A stretch of 64,000 nucleotides of DNA from Deinococcus cellulosilyticus NBRC 106333 = KACC 11606 (GCF_007990775.1 NZ_BJXB01000001.1:62001-126000); one strand, 5' to 3'. Counted from the first letter of the stretch, positions 18,144 through 27,310 are shown. The notes: generated by a model from the letters alone, not told the origin. Made by a program: numbers and translations.

Positions 18144-20441
18144 TCATTGCACCAGTTCGATGACAGCCTCAGGAGGGTCTGGAAGATCAACATCCAGCCA
18201 GATCTCTGCAGCAGAAGCATCCACCAGATAAGGAAGCCGGGAGCCATGCCCGTAAATCTTCAGGCGCTCCACAGAACGTGCTCTCCCCTCTCTGACAATG
18301 CGAATTTTCTGTCCAACATGTTCAATTTTGACGGTGGTGTGCTGCCCAGGACCATAACCTTCTCCAGCGTCCTCATACAGGGTGAACTGGCCTTCTGCAC
18401 CCACATGCACATGCCATTCCAGCCTGTCCCACATGGCAGTGGAGGTGTGCAATCCAGGTTCGGTGAGGGGCACAATGCCTCCGGGTTTCAGGAACACTGG
18501 AATGCCTTCCAGCCCTGCAGAAACCAGACCGTAGCCTTCTGACATCTGCAGGGCTTCAGCCCGGTCAAAAGCCATCCAGCCTTCAGAGGGGAAATGTGCG
18601 CTTCTGTGGGTGTGGTCAGGCCTGAGGATCGGAGCCACCAGCAGGTTTTCCCCAAACAGGAACTGGTCACACAGGTGGTTTTTCAGGCCGGGATGGTGCA
18701 GGCTCATGGCCCGCATGGGAGGAAGGCCGGTCTCTTCAGCTTCTTTCATCAGGGTGTAGAGGTAGGGAAGCAGACGGTACCGGAACTGGATGGCCTCCCG
18801 GATGAACGGCAGATGCTCTGGAAAAGCCCAGGGTTCCTGAGGGTCCGTCCCGATGGCACTGTGGTTGCGCATGAACGGGAAAAACGCCCCAAGCCAGGTC
18901 CAGCGCGTGACCAGTTCTCCACTGGAATGGCCCAGAAAACCTCCCAGATCACTGCCCACAAAGGGAATCCCAGAAAGACCCAGTGAGAGCAGAAGTTGCA
19001 GATTCATTTCCATGTGCTCCCAGTGGGCAGAGTTGTCTCCGGTCCAGACTGCAGAATAACGCTGGATGCCCGAGAAACCTGCCCGGGTCACAATGAAAGG
19101 CCGCTTTTCTGGCTGCAGGATCTTCAGCCCCTCAAAGGTGGCCTTGCACATGCCCAGAGCGTAAAGGTTGTGGGCCTCCAGATGGCGCATGGTCCCATGT
19201 CTCACATCGTCTGGCAGCGTGTTTCCGAACCTCAAGGCAGGATCAAAGGCCGAATGGCAGGAGAAACAGCTGGGTTCGTTCATGTCGTTCCAGAATCCCG
19301 CAATGCCACTGTCCAGCATGCTGGAATGCTTCTCGCCCCACCAGGTTCGCACTTCACTGCGGGTAAAGTCCGGGAAGACGGCAGGATCTGGCCAGACCTC
19401 CCCAACAAACACATCTCCCCGGTCGGTTTTGACCAGAAAATCCTGGGCAGCGGCCTCTGCATAGATGGGGTCATCAGGGGTTTTCTTGATGCCCGGATCC
19501 ATGATGGTGATGAGTTTCACCCCGTGGTCTGCTGCCCGGTCCGACAGGGTTTTTGGATCAGGAAAACGGTGCCGATCAAAAGTGAACACCCTGTAGGCAT
19601 CCATGTGGTGGATGTCCAGATGCACGGCATCCAGCGGAATCTGATGGGCGCGGTAGCTCTCAATGACGTTCCTGACCTCTTCCTGGGTTTCATAGCTGTA
19701 TCTGGACTGATGAAGCCCCAGGGACCACAGAGGAGGCAAAGGGGTGCGGCCCGTGAGCAGGGTGTAGGACCGGATCAGGTCTGCAGGCGTATCACCCACA
19801 AAGAAATACATGTCCAGCTCTGGGCTTTCTGCTGTCCAGCAGATGCGCTCAGGGTGGTCTTTTGCCACATCCACCACAGAGCGAGCACTTTCATCCAGAA
19901 AGAAAGCCCACACCTTCCCTGCTCGAAATCCCATGAAAAAGGGAATCGACTGGTACAGGGGGTCGGTGTCCGGATGGTGGGGTTGCACGTCGGTGTTCCA
20001 GAAGGTGAATTTCATTCCCCGCTTGTTCAGGGGACCGACTTTCTCTCCAAAACCCAGGTAGGCTTCTCCAGCAGGGGCCTGCAAAATCAGGGTGCTGCGG
20101 TGGCGGTTGATGGGAACTGCAGGCTGGAATTCCCCGGAAATCCTTTCCAGAGAAGCCACCTCCAGACCTCGATGGAACAACTGAAGGCTTCCATCGGGAC
20201 GGATCTGCAACCCACCTCCCTCTGCTGAACAGAACCAGGATTCAACCCCGGTTTCGAAGGGCAGGTCCAGACGGTGAGAGACCGCAAGGCTGTCTTTTTC
20301 AGGGAGGGCTTCGCCTTGCAAGTAACCTCTGGGCCGGACCCGGTAACGCCACACCCCTGGCAGCGGATGGCTGATTTCAGCCCTGGCATGCATCCCGGAC
20401 AGCCGAACCCGCTCTTCCTGGGCTTCAATGTGCTTGAACAT
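18144..20441 (-). CDS. GH31 alpha-glucosidase
   Basis: A 765-residue cytoplasmic glycoside hydrolase of family 31. The nucleophile is Asp386 in FWNDMNEP and the acid/base is Asp469 in WTGDN. The N-terminal beta-sandwich ends in YLGFGEK, and PLPPLWSLGLHQSRYSY opens the barrel. WNDMNEP is the alpha-glucosidase form of the motif; alpha-xylosidases usually have KTDFGE. The start at 20441 is chosen because GAGG lies 5-6 bases upstream and MFKHIEAQEERV begins a plausible domain. An in-frame start at 20657 would add 72 residues that look unrelated and overlap the LacI gene. It follows the LacI regulator by 175 bases, and no separate promoter was seen. It probably degrades imported alpha-glucosides. 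Confidence 0.9.
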   Translation of the reverse strand: MFKHIEAQEERVRLSGMHARAEISHPLPGVWRYRVRPRGYLQGEALPEKDSLAVSHRLDLPFETGVESWFCSAEGGGLQIRPDGSLQLFHRGLEVASLERISGEFQPAVPINRHRSTLILQAPAGEAYLGFGEKVGPLNKRGMKFTFWNTDVQPHHPDTDPLYQSIPFFMGFRAGKVWAFFLDESARSVVDVAKDHPERICWTAESPELDMYFFVGDTPADLIRSYTLLTGRTPLPPLWSLGLHQSRYSYETQEEVRNVIESYRAHQIPLDAVHLDIHHMDAYRVFTFDRHRFPDPKTLSDRAADHGVKLITIMDPGIKKTPDDPIYAEAAAQDFLVKTDRGDVFVGEVWPDPAVFPDFTRSEVRTWWGEKHSSMLDSGIAGFWNDMNEPSCFSCHSAFDPALRFGNTLPDDVRHGTMRHLEAHNLYALGMCKATFEGLKILQPEKRPFIVTRAGFSGIQRYSAVWTGDNSAHWEHMEMNLQLLLSLGLSGIPFVGSDLGGFLGHSSGELVTRWTWLGAFFPFMRNHSAIGTDPQEPWAFPEHLPFIREAIQFRYRLLPYLYTLMKEAEETGLPPMRAMSLHHPGLKNHLCDQFLFGENLLVAPILRPDHTHRSAHFPSEGWMAFDRAEALQMSEGYGLVSAGLEGIPVFLKPGGIVPLTEPGLHTSTAMWDRLEWHVHVGAEGQFTLYEDAGEGYGPGQHTTVKIEHVGQKIRIVREGRARSVERLKIYGHGSRLPYLVDASAAEIWLDVDLPDPPEAVIELVQ

Positions 20442-20616
20442 GAAAACCTCGCTGTTTGACAGGCGAACAGATTTCACCCCCCAGAACTCCACCTGCAGGG
20501 CAGGGGATGGATGGTTCTGGATTGTGGTTGCCTTTCCAGCAAGGTACAGGAGGAGGGGCTGGCACTTCGACCCGAAGTTCTGTTTTTTTCGACAGAATGG
20601 ACCTTTGAACAGCTCT

Positions 20617-21642
20617 TCAGCCTGAGCGGCGCACCACCAGATGCACAGGCACAGCAAATTTTTTCAGGGTGGCTTTTTTCTCCATCAGTGAGAGCAGGAG
20701 TTCGGTGGCTTTGACGGCCATCTGCTCAACAGGGAAATGCACAGTGGTCAGTTCAGGCTGGATGTAGCGGGAGAACTCGAAGTCATCAAAGCCGATCACG
20801 GCCAGCTGGTCTGGAACGTGGTATCCGGCGTCCAGCGCCTCTCGGACCACCCCAACAGCCATGCGGTCATTGGCAGCCAGAACCCCGTCCATCTGCTGCC
20901 CGGACTCCAGCAGCTCTCTGAACGCATTGCGGCCCCCATCAAATGTCCAGTCGGAATGGATCACCAGTTCTTCCCGGTAAGGCAATCCGGCCTGGGCCAG
21001 TCCCAGTTTGTACCCCTCAAAGCGCTCTGCTGCGGAATCATGGGTGCAGGCTGGTGAAAGAGGCTGCCCTCCCACAAAAGCAAGGTTTTTGCGCTGTTGT
21101 CTGGCCAGATGGCGCACAGCGTCCTGAAATCCTTCCCGGTGCCTCGCCCAGACCGCTGGAAAAGGCAAATCGGGGATGTAACGGTCCATGGCGACCATCG
21201 GGTAATCCCAGCTGTGGAGGTGCTCTAAAACACGGTCGGGAAAATTGGAGGCCATCAGGATGGCTCCATCCAGACGCCCCTGATCAAAGAGCGCACGGAA
21301 ACTGCGCAGGTCCGGGTCCCGGTCGCTGTTCAGGAAGTAGGGCATCACTTCGTATCCGTGCAACCTGATGGTGTCGATCACGCTGGACATCACGATGCTC
21401 ATGTAGGGATCAGAAAAAGCTGCTGTGGCGGGACCAAAAAGCACATAACCAATGTGATTGGAGCGGCTGCTGCGCAGTGCACGTGCAGCGTGGTTCGGCT
21501 GGTAGTTCATGCGCTCCATCACGGCAAGCACATGTTCACGGGTGGAGGCTTTCACACCAGGCAGGTTGTTGACCACTGCCGAAACCGTCTGGTGGGAAAC
21601 CCCGGCTTCTGCAGCGACTTGTTTGAGGGTGGCACGGGCCAT
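20617..21642 (-). CDS. LacI-family transcriptional regulator
   Basis: A 341-residue repressor. The N-terminal helix-turn-helix (about 4-24: TLKQVAAEAGVSHQTVSAVVNN) is followed by the hinge YQPNHAARALRSSRS and a periplasmic-binding-protein-like sugar sensor. The hinge keeps the AR-L pattern that normally inserts into a central CpG, matching the CG-centred TGAACGTTCA sites around this locus. AAGGAG precedes the ATG. A perfect 14-bp copy (CCTGAACGTTCAGG) sits at its own start point, so it is probably autoregulated and also controls the transporter operon and the divergent ROK gene. Confidence 0.92.
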   Translation of the reverse strand: MARATLKQVAAEAGVSHQTVSAVVNNLPGVKASTREHVLAVMERMNYQPNHAARALRSSRSNHIGYVLFGPATAAFSDPYMSIVMSSVIDTIRLHGYEVMPYFLNSDRDPDLRSFRALFDQGRLDGAILMASNFPDRVLEHLHSWDYPMVAMDRYIPDLPFPAVWARHREGFQDAVRHLARQQRKNLAFVGGQPLSPACTHDSAAERFEGYKLGLAQAGLPYREELVIHSDWTFDGGRNAFRELLESGQQMDGVLAANDRMAVGVVREALDAGYHVPDQLAVIGFDDFEFSRYIQPELTTVHFPVEQMAVKATELLLSLMEKKATLKKFAVPVHLVVRRSG

Positions 21643-21686
21643 GGGTGCACTCCTTGAAAAAGACAGAATGGACGCAGGGAATGAAT

Positions 21687-21700
21687 CCTGAACGTTCAGG
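21687..21700. promoter_or_regulatory. Operator CCTGAACGTTCAGG of the LacI gene
   Basis: A perfect 14-bp palindrome 2 bases past the -10 box of the LacI promoter, 45 bases before its ATG. Confidence 0.82.
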
Positions 21701-21702
21701 AC

Positions 21703-21732
21703 ATCTTAGCAGTTCAGGAACAGCCCTGTCAT
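21703..21732 (-). promoter_or_regulatory. Promoter of the LacI gene
   Basis: Minus strand: ATGACA (21732-21727), 18-base spacer, TAAGAT (21708-21703). It is of moderate quality, but the operator sits at the start point as in the sister promoters. Confidence 0.55.
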
Positions 21733-21904
21733 CCTTTCAGGCCAGGTGCGGTGAAGGTGATGTCTTTGCCGAGTTGTGGAGGGTTGCCGGCAGAAGGGGT
21801 CAGCCATCAAGAGAATCAGGCTCTGTGGCATGCTGCACAGGATTGGCCTTTTTCCAGACAGCGCGCTTCGACAGATCTTCAGTCAGTCTCATTGCCTGAG
21901 AGGA

Positions 21905-21933
21905 TTGACATTCCTTTCGCAACTGGCTTATCC
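21905..21933 (+). promoter_or_regulatory. Promoter of the ROK regulator gene
   Basis: TTGACA (21905-21910), 17-base spacer, TTATCC (21928-21933), with an operator directly downstream. Confidence 0.7.
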
Positions 21934-21945
21934 TGAACACATAAA

Positions 21946-21959
21946 TCTGAACGTTCAGA
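21946..21959. promoter_or_regulatory. Operator TCTGAACGTTCAGA of the ROK gene
   Basis: A perfect 14-bp palindrome around the start point. A weaker core GAACGTTC recurs at 22015-22022, just before the ribosome-binding site. Confidence 0.82.
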
Positions 21960-22050
21960 ATATTCAATTGATCCTTCAAGGCAGACCACATCCTGCTCAA
22001 AGGGATACTTTATGGAACGTTCTGATCCATCTGGCAATTCAGGAGATCCC

Positions 22051-23277
22051 ATGCTTGAGAGCTTTCAACTCCCTGCCACCACCCTGCTGGGTGAGGAAAC
22101 CGAAGTCCTTGCACCCCTGCTGTGGCAGGGGGCCCAGACCCGACAGCAACTGGCTTTTGCCATCCGGCATTCACGCAGCAAACTGGGACAGCTGCTGGAC
22201 GGTCTGCTCCATGCAGGCTGGGTGGAGGAAATGGGCCAGCGGGATTCTGTGGGAGGGCGCAAAGCCGCGCTTTATGGGCTGAATCCTGCATGTGGGCATC
22301 ATCTGGGGGTGGAGCTGTCCAGCAGAGAGGTGCGGGTGGTCCTGGCAGATGCTGCTCTGAACATCCTGGAGGTTCAGACTGAGCCCACCCTTCTGACACA
22401 GGGACCAGGGGTGGTGATGGCCCGAATCAGGCAGATCATGGATGGACTGCTGAAAACACACCACATCTCACAGGACCAGGTGCTGGGCCTCTCAATGGGT
22501 GTGCCCAGCCCAGTCGAGAAACCTTCTGGCTTGCTGGTGGGTCCCAACCTGATGCCAGGTTGGGAGGGCTTTTCTGTTCGAGACGATTTCTCACACCATT
22601 ACAACATCCCTGTTCATGTGGACAACACCACCAACCTGATGGCCCTGGGAGAACTCTGGCACGCCAGAAGGCAGGGGGAGGGACCTCAATTTGAGTCCTT
22701 TCTGGTGCTGAACCTTTCATCCACTTTTGGTGCAGGCATGGTGATTGCAGGTCAACTTTACCGTGGCTCCTCAGGTGGTGCAGGAGAAATCGCCCACATG
22801 CCTCTGGACCCCGAGGGACCCCGATGCCACTGTGGTCAGCAAGGCTGCCTGGAACGCATGGCAGGAGCACAGGCCCTGCTGGAACAGGCCACCGAAGCCG
22901 GAACCCAGGGAAAGAGCCGCTATTTGCACCACCTGCTTTCCCAGCAAGGTTCTCTCTCACTGCAGGATTTGACCCGGGCAGCAGGAGCAGGAGACGCTGA
23001 GGCCAGCCGCATCATCCACTCCGCAGGCCTGAAGATTGGGCAGGTGCTTGCCGGACTGACCAACATGCTGTGCCCTTCCCACATCCTGGTTGGTGGAGAA
23101 CTGGCCCACATTGGTCCCCTGATGCTGGCCGGAATTCGCCAGAGTGTTTACGGCCGGGCCATGCCCCTCGCCACCCGCAAACTCAATGTGGATTACACCC
23201 GTCTGGGAAAGCATTCGGGGCTGAGGGGCAGTCTTGTTCACTCCATACTCTGCCACTGGGGGTTGCAAGGAGGCTGA
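22051..23277 (+). CDS. ROK-family transcriptional regulator (NagC/XylR type)
   Basis: A 408-residue protein. A winged helix at about residues 8-70 (LAPLLWQGAQTRQQLAFAIRHSRSKLGQLLDGLLHAGWVEE, then GGRKAALYGLNP) is joined to a ROK sugar-binding domain with the zinc motif CHCGQQGCLE. This is the layout of ROK repressors rather than free sugar kinases. The ATG at 22051 is chosen because AGGAG lies 5 bases upstream; an ATG at 22012 overlaps an operator core. The gene carries TGAACGTTCA sites and diverges from the LacI gene, so two sugar-sensing regulators are wired together. It ends 6 bases before the convergent esterase gene. Confidence 0.88.
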   Translation: MLESFQLPATTLLGEETEVLAPLLWQGAQTRQQLAFAIRHSRSKLGQLLDGLLHAGWVEEMGQRDSVGGRKAALYGLNPACGHHLGVELSSREVRVVLADAALNILEVQTEPTLLTQGPGVVMARIRQIMDGLLKTHHISQDQVLGLSMGVPSPVEKPSGLLVGPNLMPGWEGFSVRDDFSHHYNIPVHVDNTTNLMALGELWHARRQGEGPQFESFLVLNLSSTFGAGMVIAGQLYRGSSGGAGEIAHMPLDPEGPRCHCGQQGCLERMAGAQALLEQATEAGTQGKSRYLHHLLSQQGSLSLQDLTRAAGAGDAEASRIIHSAGLKIGQVLAGLTNMLCPSHILVGGELAHIGPLMLAGIRQSVYGRAMPLATRKLNVDYTRLGKHSGLRGSLVHSILCHWGLQGG

Positions 23278-23283
23278 AAGGCT

Positions 23284-24111
23284 TTACCGCCTCCACTTGA
23301 TCAGCCAGCGGTACACCTGACTGTTTCCATAAGCGGTGTCCCAGCCGGCCTGATGGTCTCCAAATTCCACTTCTGTGTACCTGAGCAGTCGGGTGCTCCC
23401 TCCCGCATGGAAAATCGCATCCACCATGTTGCGGGTGTACTCCACCCTGGTGGTGCGGTCATCCTGGGCATGGAACGCCCAGATGGCCATGTTTTTCAGC
23501 CGGTCTGCATGGTTCGGACTGCCCGAGCCGCTGATGGGCACCAGGGCTGCAAACAGTTCAGTGTGCCTCAGAGCAGCATTCCACACCCCCTGCCCTCCTC
23601 TGGAGAGTCCAGCAAGGTAGACACGGTCCGGATCGATGTCTGGTCTGGATTTCAGGAGTTCACCCATCAATGCAATGAGTGCGGTCATGGAAACGGTCTC
23701 TGGGGTGGTGTCGAGGTTGTATTCAGGAATCCCGGTGCTGGCCCAGCGAATTTCCACGGGTGTCTGAGGGGCAAGCACATAGGCGGCCTGCAGTTTCTGG
23801 TGCTCTGGAAGCACAAAGTACTGGGGTCCATTGCGGGTCCCGACCATCATCTGCTTCTGGTTCTCGGTCCCGGCTTCGCCAGAGCCATGCAGGTGAATGA
23901 TCAAAGGAAGCTTTTTGCCTGATGCCTCGGTGGTGGGGGTGTAAAGCTGATAGGGCAGGTTAAAACCACCCACGGTGATGGTGCTTGTGGTCCACTCTCC
24001 CCCTGTTCCCGCCACTGTCACTTCAGAGAGAGGCTCAATCAGACGGCTGGCCTGGGCAGCACCTGCAACAAGCAAGGTGGAAACGAGGGTGCTCAACATG
24101 ATTTTCAGCAT
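23284..24111 (-). CDS. Exported alpha/beta-hydrolase esterase
   Basis: A 275-residue secreted serine hydrolase. The signal peptide is MLKIMLSTLVSTLLVAGAAQA. The nucleophile elbow is GLSRGGQGVW, preceded by LPLIIHLHGSGEAG (oxyanion region), with a late GDHQAGW histidine. It resembles the PHB-depolymerase/feruloyl-esterase-like group that acts on plant polymers. AAGGAG lies 6 bases before the ATG at 24111; a longer in-frame ORF from 24162 lacks support. It sits behind manA (109-base gap) at the edge of the mannan locus, so an acetyl- or feruloyl-esterase acting on decorated mannan is a reasonable guess only. Confidence 0.78.
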   Translation of the reverse strand: MLKIMLSTLVSTLLVAGAAQASRLIEPLSEVTVAGTGGEWTTSTITVGGFNLPYQLYTPTTEASGKKLPLIIHLHGSGEAGTENQKQMMVGTRNGPQYFVLPEHQKLQAAYVLAPQTPVEIRWASTGIPEYNLDTTPETVSMTALIALMGELLKSRPDIDPDRVYLAGLSRGGQGVWNAALRHTELFAALVPISGSGSPNHADRLKNMAIWAFHAQDDRTTRVEYTRNMVDAIFHAGGSTRLLRYTEVEFGDHQAGWDTAYGNSQVYRWLIKWRR

Positions 24112-24220
24112 AACGCTCCTTCTGGACTTCACATGAAGTCCGGTGAGAAATGGGGATGGCATGTCAGAAAAAAGGCAGTCCAGCTCTCTGAAGGGTCAAA
24201 GGCTGCACCAGGACAGCAGA

Positions 24221-25144
24221 TCACGGAAGGGTTGAGCGCAAGATCCGGGCAGAACCTGTCAGGGGCACAAGGCTGTAATCGGTGGGAGCTGCAGGCACAA
24301 GCACTGTCTCATGAGGCTTCAGGTGGAACATGTCCTCTCCCTTCACCTGCACTTCTCCCTGAGTGACGGTCAGAACATGAAACGTTTCTCCAGAAGTCTG
24401 TGCATCAACCGCTGATTCGAGGTGCAAAAGTTCTGTCTGGAAATAGGGAGACGTCACCAGCCTGTGAACCCCTGTTCCATGCACATCTGGCAGGGGATGC
24501 ACTTCACCTCTCAAGTCTGCTCTGGTGACCTCAGCGGACTGCTCCAGATGCAAGGTCCGTCCGGCACTCTGTGGGCGGTCCCAGTCGAAGACCCTGTAGG
24601 TCAGGTCACTGGTTTGCTGAACCTCATAAATCAGCAGCCCTGGTCCCAGGGCATGAAGGGTTCCAGCAGGGATGTACAGGGTGTCTCCGACAGAGACGTT
24701 CTGGTATTCGCACAGGGGCTCGACCTGTGCAGCCAGAATGGCTTCCCTGAGGTCCTGTGGGGTTGTGCCTTCCCGGATGCCCAGCATCACCTGTGCATCT
24801 TTTTCTGCGTTCAGGATGTGCCACGCTTCGGTTTTGCCCTGATGACCGGGACCATGCCATTTCACAGCCTGTTCGTCGTTGGGGTGCACCTGAATGGAAA
24901 GCCAGTCCTGACAGTCGAGCAGTTTGATCAGCAGGGGAAACTGCGGGTGCTGTTCTCCCCTGCTGCCCAGCAGCCAGTTTCTGTGTTCATGAACAAGTTC
25001 ATCCAGGGTAACTCCGTGGTGGGGTCCCCCTTCGATGGTGTTCCCTCCATAAACCACCCAGGCTTCACCGATCTGATCTGGCCCCTCTGCCAGACGGTGT
25101 CCTCCCCACACACGCGGATGGAGTTGTGCTTTAAGACGGATCAT
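24221..25144 (-). CDS. manA: Mannose-6-phosphate isomerase, class I
   Basis: A 307-residue cytoplasmic zinc enzyme that interconverts mannose-6-phosphate and fructose-6-phosphate. Family features are PRVWGGHRLAEG at the N-terminus, the zinc-ligand segment SIQVHPNDEQA, KTEAWHIL, and IPAGTLHALGPGLLIYEVQQTSDLTYRVFDW. The length fits the short bacterial class I form. Its ATG overlaps the stop of the upstream sugar kinase by 4 bases (ATGA), so the two are translationally coupled. It is the last step feeding mannose from the mannan locus into glycolysis. Confidence 0.95.
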   Translation of the reverse strand: MIRLKAQLHPRVWGGHRLAEGPDQIGEAWVVYGGNTIEGGPHHGVTLDELVHEHRNWLLGSRGEQHPQFPLLIKLLDCQDWLSIQVHPNDEQAVKWHGPGHQGKTEAWHILNAEKDAQVMLGIREGTTPQDLREAILAAQVEPLCEYQNVSVGDTLYIPAGTLHALGPGLLIYEVQQTSDLTYRVFDWDRPQSAGRTLHLEQSAEVTRADLRGEVHPLPDVHGTGVHRLVTSPYFQTELLHLESAVDAQTSGETFHVLTVTQGEVQVKGEDMFHLKPHETVLVPAAPTDYSLVPLTGSARILRSTLP

Positions 25145-26049
25145 CGGGTCACCTCTGGCAGGGTCCCGATCAGGGCTGCACCTCCGAGCAGGGTCGCATC
25201 TTCCAGCAACCTTGAAGGATGCACCTGCACACCCGGGAGGCCTGCCTGCAAAGCAGGGCTGAAATGGTTCCAGGCCCGTGAAACGTTGCCTCCGATCACC
25301 ACGGCCTGGGCCTCAAAAGCCTGAGCATGGGGAAGCAGGATGGCAGAGAGATGCTCTCCCAGCAGCCAGTAGGCTTTTCTGGCATGGGGGTCTCCATGAT
25401 CTGCCCGGTGGCAGATCTCCTGTGCAGTACAGTTTTCTCCTCTGAGGTGCTGGTAAAAGTCCGTCACAGCCTGACCACAGGCGTAACGTTCTGCCTGGAC
25501 ATCCAGATAAGGGGTGTTCCAGAGTTCTCCGCCTTCTGGAACCCCTTGGCCCTGGGTGATCACCCTGCCCTGCCGGATGAATCCACTGCCCAGTCCAGTG
25601 CCAAGTGTGATGCCAATGATGCGGTCAAAGGTCTGGCCCACCCCTGCCCAGTGTTCCCCAAGGGCAAACAGGTCAGCGTCGTTGGCAAAGAGGATGGGAA
25701 TCCCATCCAGGGGACTGTATTGCTGGTTTCTTCTGAGGTGTGCACCCACGTCCTCTCCATACAGGCTGCGGTACTTGTGGGTCATGTGTGAAATGCCCTG
25801 TGCATAGTCAAATGGGGCAGGCACGGCCACAGTGATGTGTGAAATGTCTGCCCCTTCACAGGCCAGTGCAGCCATCGAGAGGGCAGACCACCAGGTGCGA
25901 ATGACACTTTCCAGAGGGTCGAAATGTCGAATGTGTTCTCTCACCCGCCCGGTTTCAAGCAGGGTGCGGTTGGTCAGGTCGATGGGTGCAGCGGTGACAT
26001 GGCTTCCCCCGACATCCAGGCAGAGGGCGAATTTGGATGGGTGTTTCAT
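25141..26049 (-). CDS. ROK-family sugar kinase, probable mannokinase
   Basis: A 302-residue cytoplasmic kinase. The phosphate-binding motif DVGGSHVTA (about 12-20), the catalytic Asp in FANDADLFALGE and the GTGLGSGF motif are present. Unusually, the CxCGxxGCxE zinc motif found in most ROK proteins is missing; that region reads EGGELWNTPYLDVQAERYACGQAV. There is no DNA-binding domain, so it is an enzyme. It sits between a mannan-type LacI gene (15-base gap) and manA (4-base overlap), which points to phosphorylation of mannose to mannose-6-phosphate. Glucose or fructose as substrate cannot be excluded. Confidence 0.85.
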   Translation of the reverse strand: MKHPSKFALCLDVGGSHVTAAPIDLTNRTLLETGRVREHIRHFDPLESVIRTWWSALSMAALACEGADISHITVAVPAPFDYAQGISHMTHKYRSLYGEDVGAHLRRNQQYSPLDGIPILFANDADLFALGEHWAGVGQTFDRIIGITLGTGLGSGFIRQGRVITQGQGVPEGGELWNTPYLDVQAERYACGQAVTDFYQHLRGENCTAQEICHRADHGDPHARKAYWLLGEHLSAILLPHAQAFEAQAVVIGGNVSRAWNHFSPALQAGLPGVQVHPSRLLEDATLLGGAALIGTLPEVTR

Positions 26050-26064
26050 GGATCAGGGGACCTT

Positions 26065-27063
26065 TCAACGGGTGCTGGAACGAAGGATCAGCTGGGTGGG
26101 CACAATCACCTGCGTGGGTTCATCAGGTCGGGCCAGCAGGAGTTCCACCCCACGGCGACCCAGGGCTTCTTTGTCGATCCGGACGGTGGTGAGGGGTGGA
26201 AACGCAGTTCTGGCGGTGGGCAGGTCATCGAAGCCCACAATGGCAATGTCTTCGGGCACCTTCAGGCCGTGCCTGTAGCAGGTCTGGATGGCCTGGATGG
26301 CTGTGCTGTCGTTCCAGCAGAAAATTGCATCTGGACGTTCTTTCAGACCGAGCAGCCGTTTCACAGCATTTTCCGTCCCCAGGGTCTCTTCCATGATGGG
26401 TTCACGGAACACTTCGAGATCCGGGTCCTGCTCGATGTGATGGGTGGTCAGGGCGTACCGGTATCCCTGCCTGCGCTGGGTGATCGAGTAATGGGACTCT
26501 GGCCCGCAGATGAAGGCAATCCGTCTGTAGCCTTTCTGGATCAAAAGAGACGTCAGCTGATAAGCCCCCCCGAAGTTGTCACTGTTGATGTTGCTCATGG
26601 CCGGGTGCCACAGGTCAATGAGGGCCACTGGAATCCCGAGTTCACGGATTTCCTGCAGTTGTTCAGGCTCAAAAGCCCCCACACACAACAGGGCATCTGT
26701 TTCTGTGCGACGAATCCGTTCGCTGATGCTTTCTTCCGGATTGGTGGAGGTGAAAGACAGGGAGATCTTCTCCTGGTTGCAGGCATCTTCCACTCCATGC
26801 AGCACAGTGGAATAGAAGGGGTTGTTGGACAGGGTGTTGTGCTGGCGGTCATAGATGAAGGTGATGCGCCTCAGGGTCCTGCTTTGCCTGAGGTTGCCCA
26901 GGTCATACCCGAGTTCTTCGGCGGCCTTTAACACCCGTGCCTTGAGTTCATCGTTGATGCCCAGCTGGTTGTTGAGCGCCCGTGAGGTGGTGCCCAGGGA
27001 CACCCCGGCATGGCGGGCGATGTCCCGGATGGTGGGACTGCTGGAGCGTGCTCTTGTGGTCAT
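26065..27063 (-). CDS. LacI-family regulator of the mannan locus, copy 1
   Basis: A 332-residue repressor. The helix-turn-helix is TIRDIARHAGVSLGTTSRAL; the hinge (YDLGNLRQSRTLRRIT) lacks the usual PNxxAR-L pattern. By hand alignment it is ungapped and 283/332 identical to the protein at 39441-40439, with residues 8-54 (the DNA-binding domain) unchanged. An imperfect operator TTGTTC-AAA-AAACAA lies 21-35 bases upstream of its ATG, suggesting autoregulation. It heads an operon with the ROK kinase and manA and diverges from the mannan transporter operon. It presumably responds to a manno-oligosaccharide or mannose derivative. Confidence 0.93.
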   Translation of the reverse strand: MTTRARSSSPTIRDIARHAGVSLGTTSRALNNQLGINDELKARVLKAAEELGYDLGNLRQSRTLRRITFIYDRQHNTLSNNPFYSTVLHGVEDACNQEKISLSFTSTNPEESISERIRRTETDALLCVGAFEPEQLQEIRELGIPVALIDLWHPAMSNINSDNFGGAYQLTSLLIQKGYRRIAFICGPESHYSITQRRQGYRYALTTHHIEQDPDLEVFREPIMEETLGTENAVKRLLGLKERPDAIFCWNDSTAIQAIQTCYRHGLKVPEDIAIVGFDDLPTARTAFPPLTTVRIDKEALGRRGVELLLARPDEPTQVIVPTQLILRSSTR

Positions 27064-27083
27064 GTTCCAAGGATAATCTTCTT

Positions 27084-27098
27084 TTGTTCAAAAAACAA
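27084..27098. promoter_or_regulatory. Operator TTGTTC-AAA-AAACAA of LacI copy 1
   Basis: A 15-bp dyad with one arm mismatch. The identical 15-mer lies before LacI copy 2 (40460-40474). An extra half-site TTGTTC follows at 27101. Confidence 0.75.
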
Positions 27099-27283
27099 TC
27101 TTGTTCAGCCGATGGCTTTTTTTCAGGTGTAAAGATCAGATCACACGAAAGTAAAACCAGCTCCCGCAAGCGTGGATGGGGTCACCATTTTATGCACAGC
27201 ACATCAGAATTTCTCATTCTGCCGCTGGATTCTGGAGTCAAGCTGAAGTTTTCGAAGTGACTTTCTACAAAAATTCGGCGAAC

Positions 27284-27307
27284 GAACAAAGCTTGTTCCT
27301 AGAACAA
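27284..27307. promoter_or_regulatory. Operator of the mannan transporter operon
   Basis: The perfect dyad TTGTTC-CTA-GAACAA spans 27293-27307. An added GAACAA half-site at 27284 forms a second, overlapping dyad GAACAA-AGC-TTGTTC. The site ends 3 bases before the -35 box. Confidence 0.85.
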
Positions 27308-27310
27308 ACC

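Noticed and set aside
18144..20657. GH31 gene starting at 20657
   Set aside because: The extra 72 residues overlap the LacI gene, look unlike any GH31 N-terminus and lack an RBS; the ATG at 20441 has GAGG in place.
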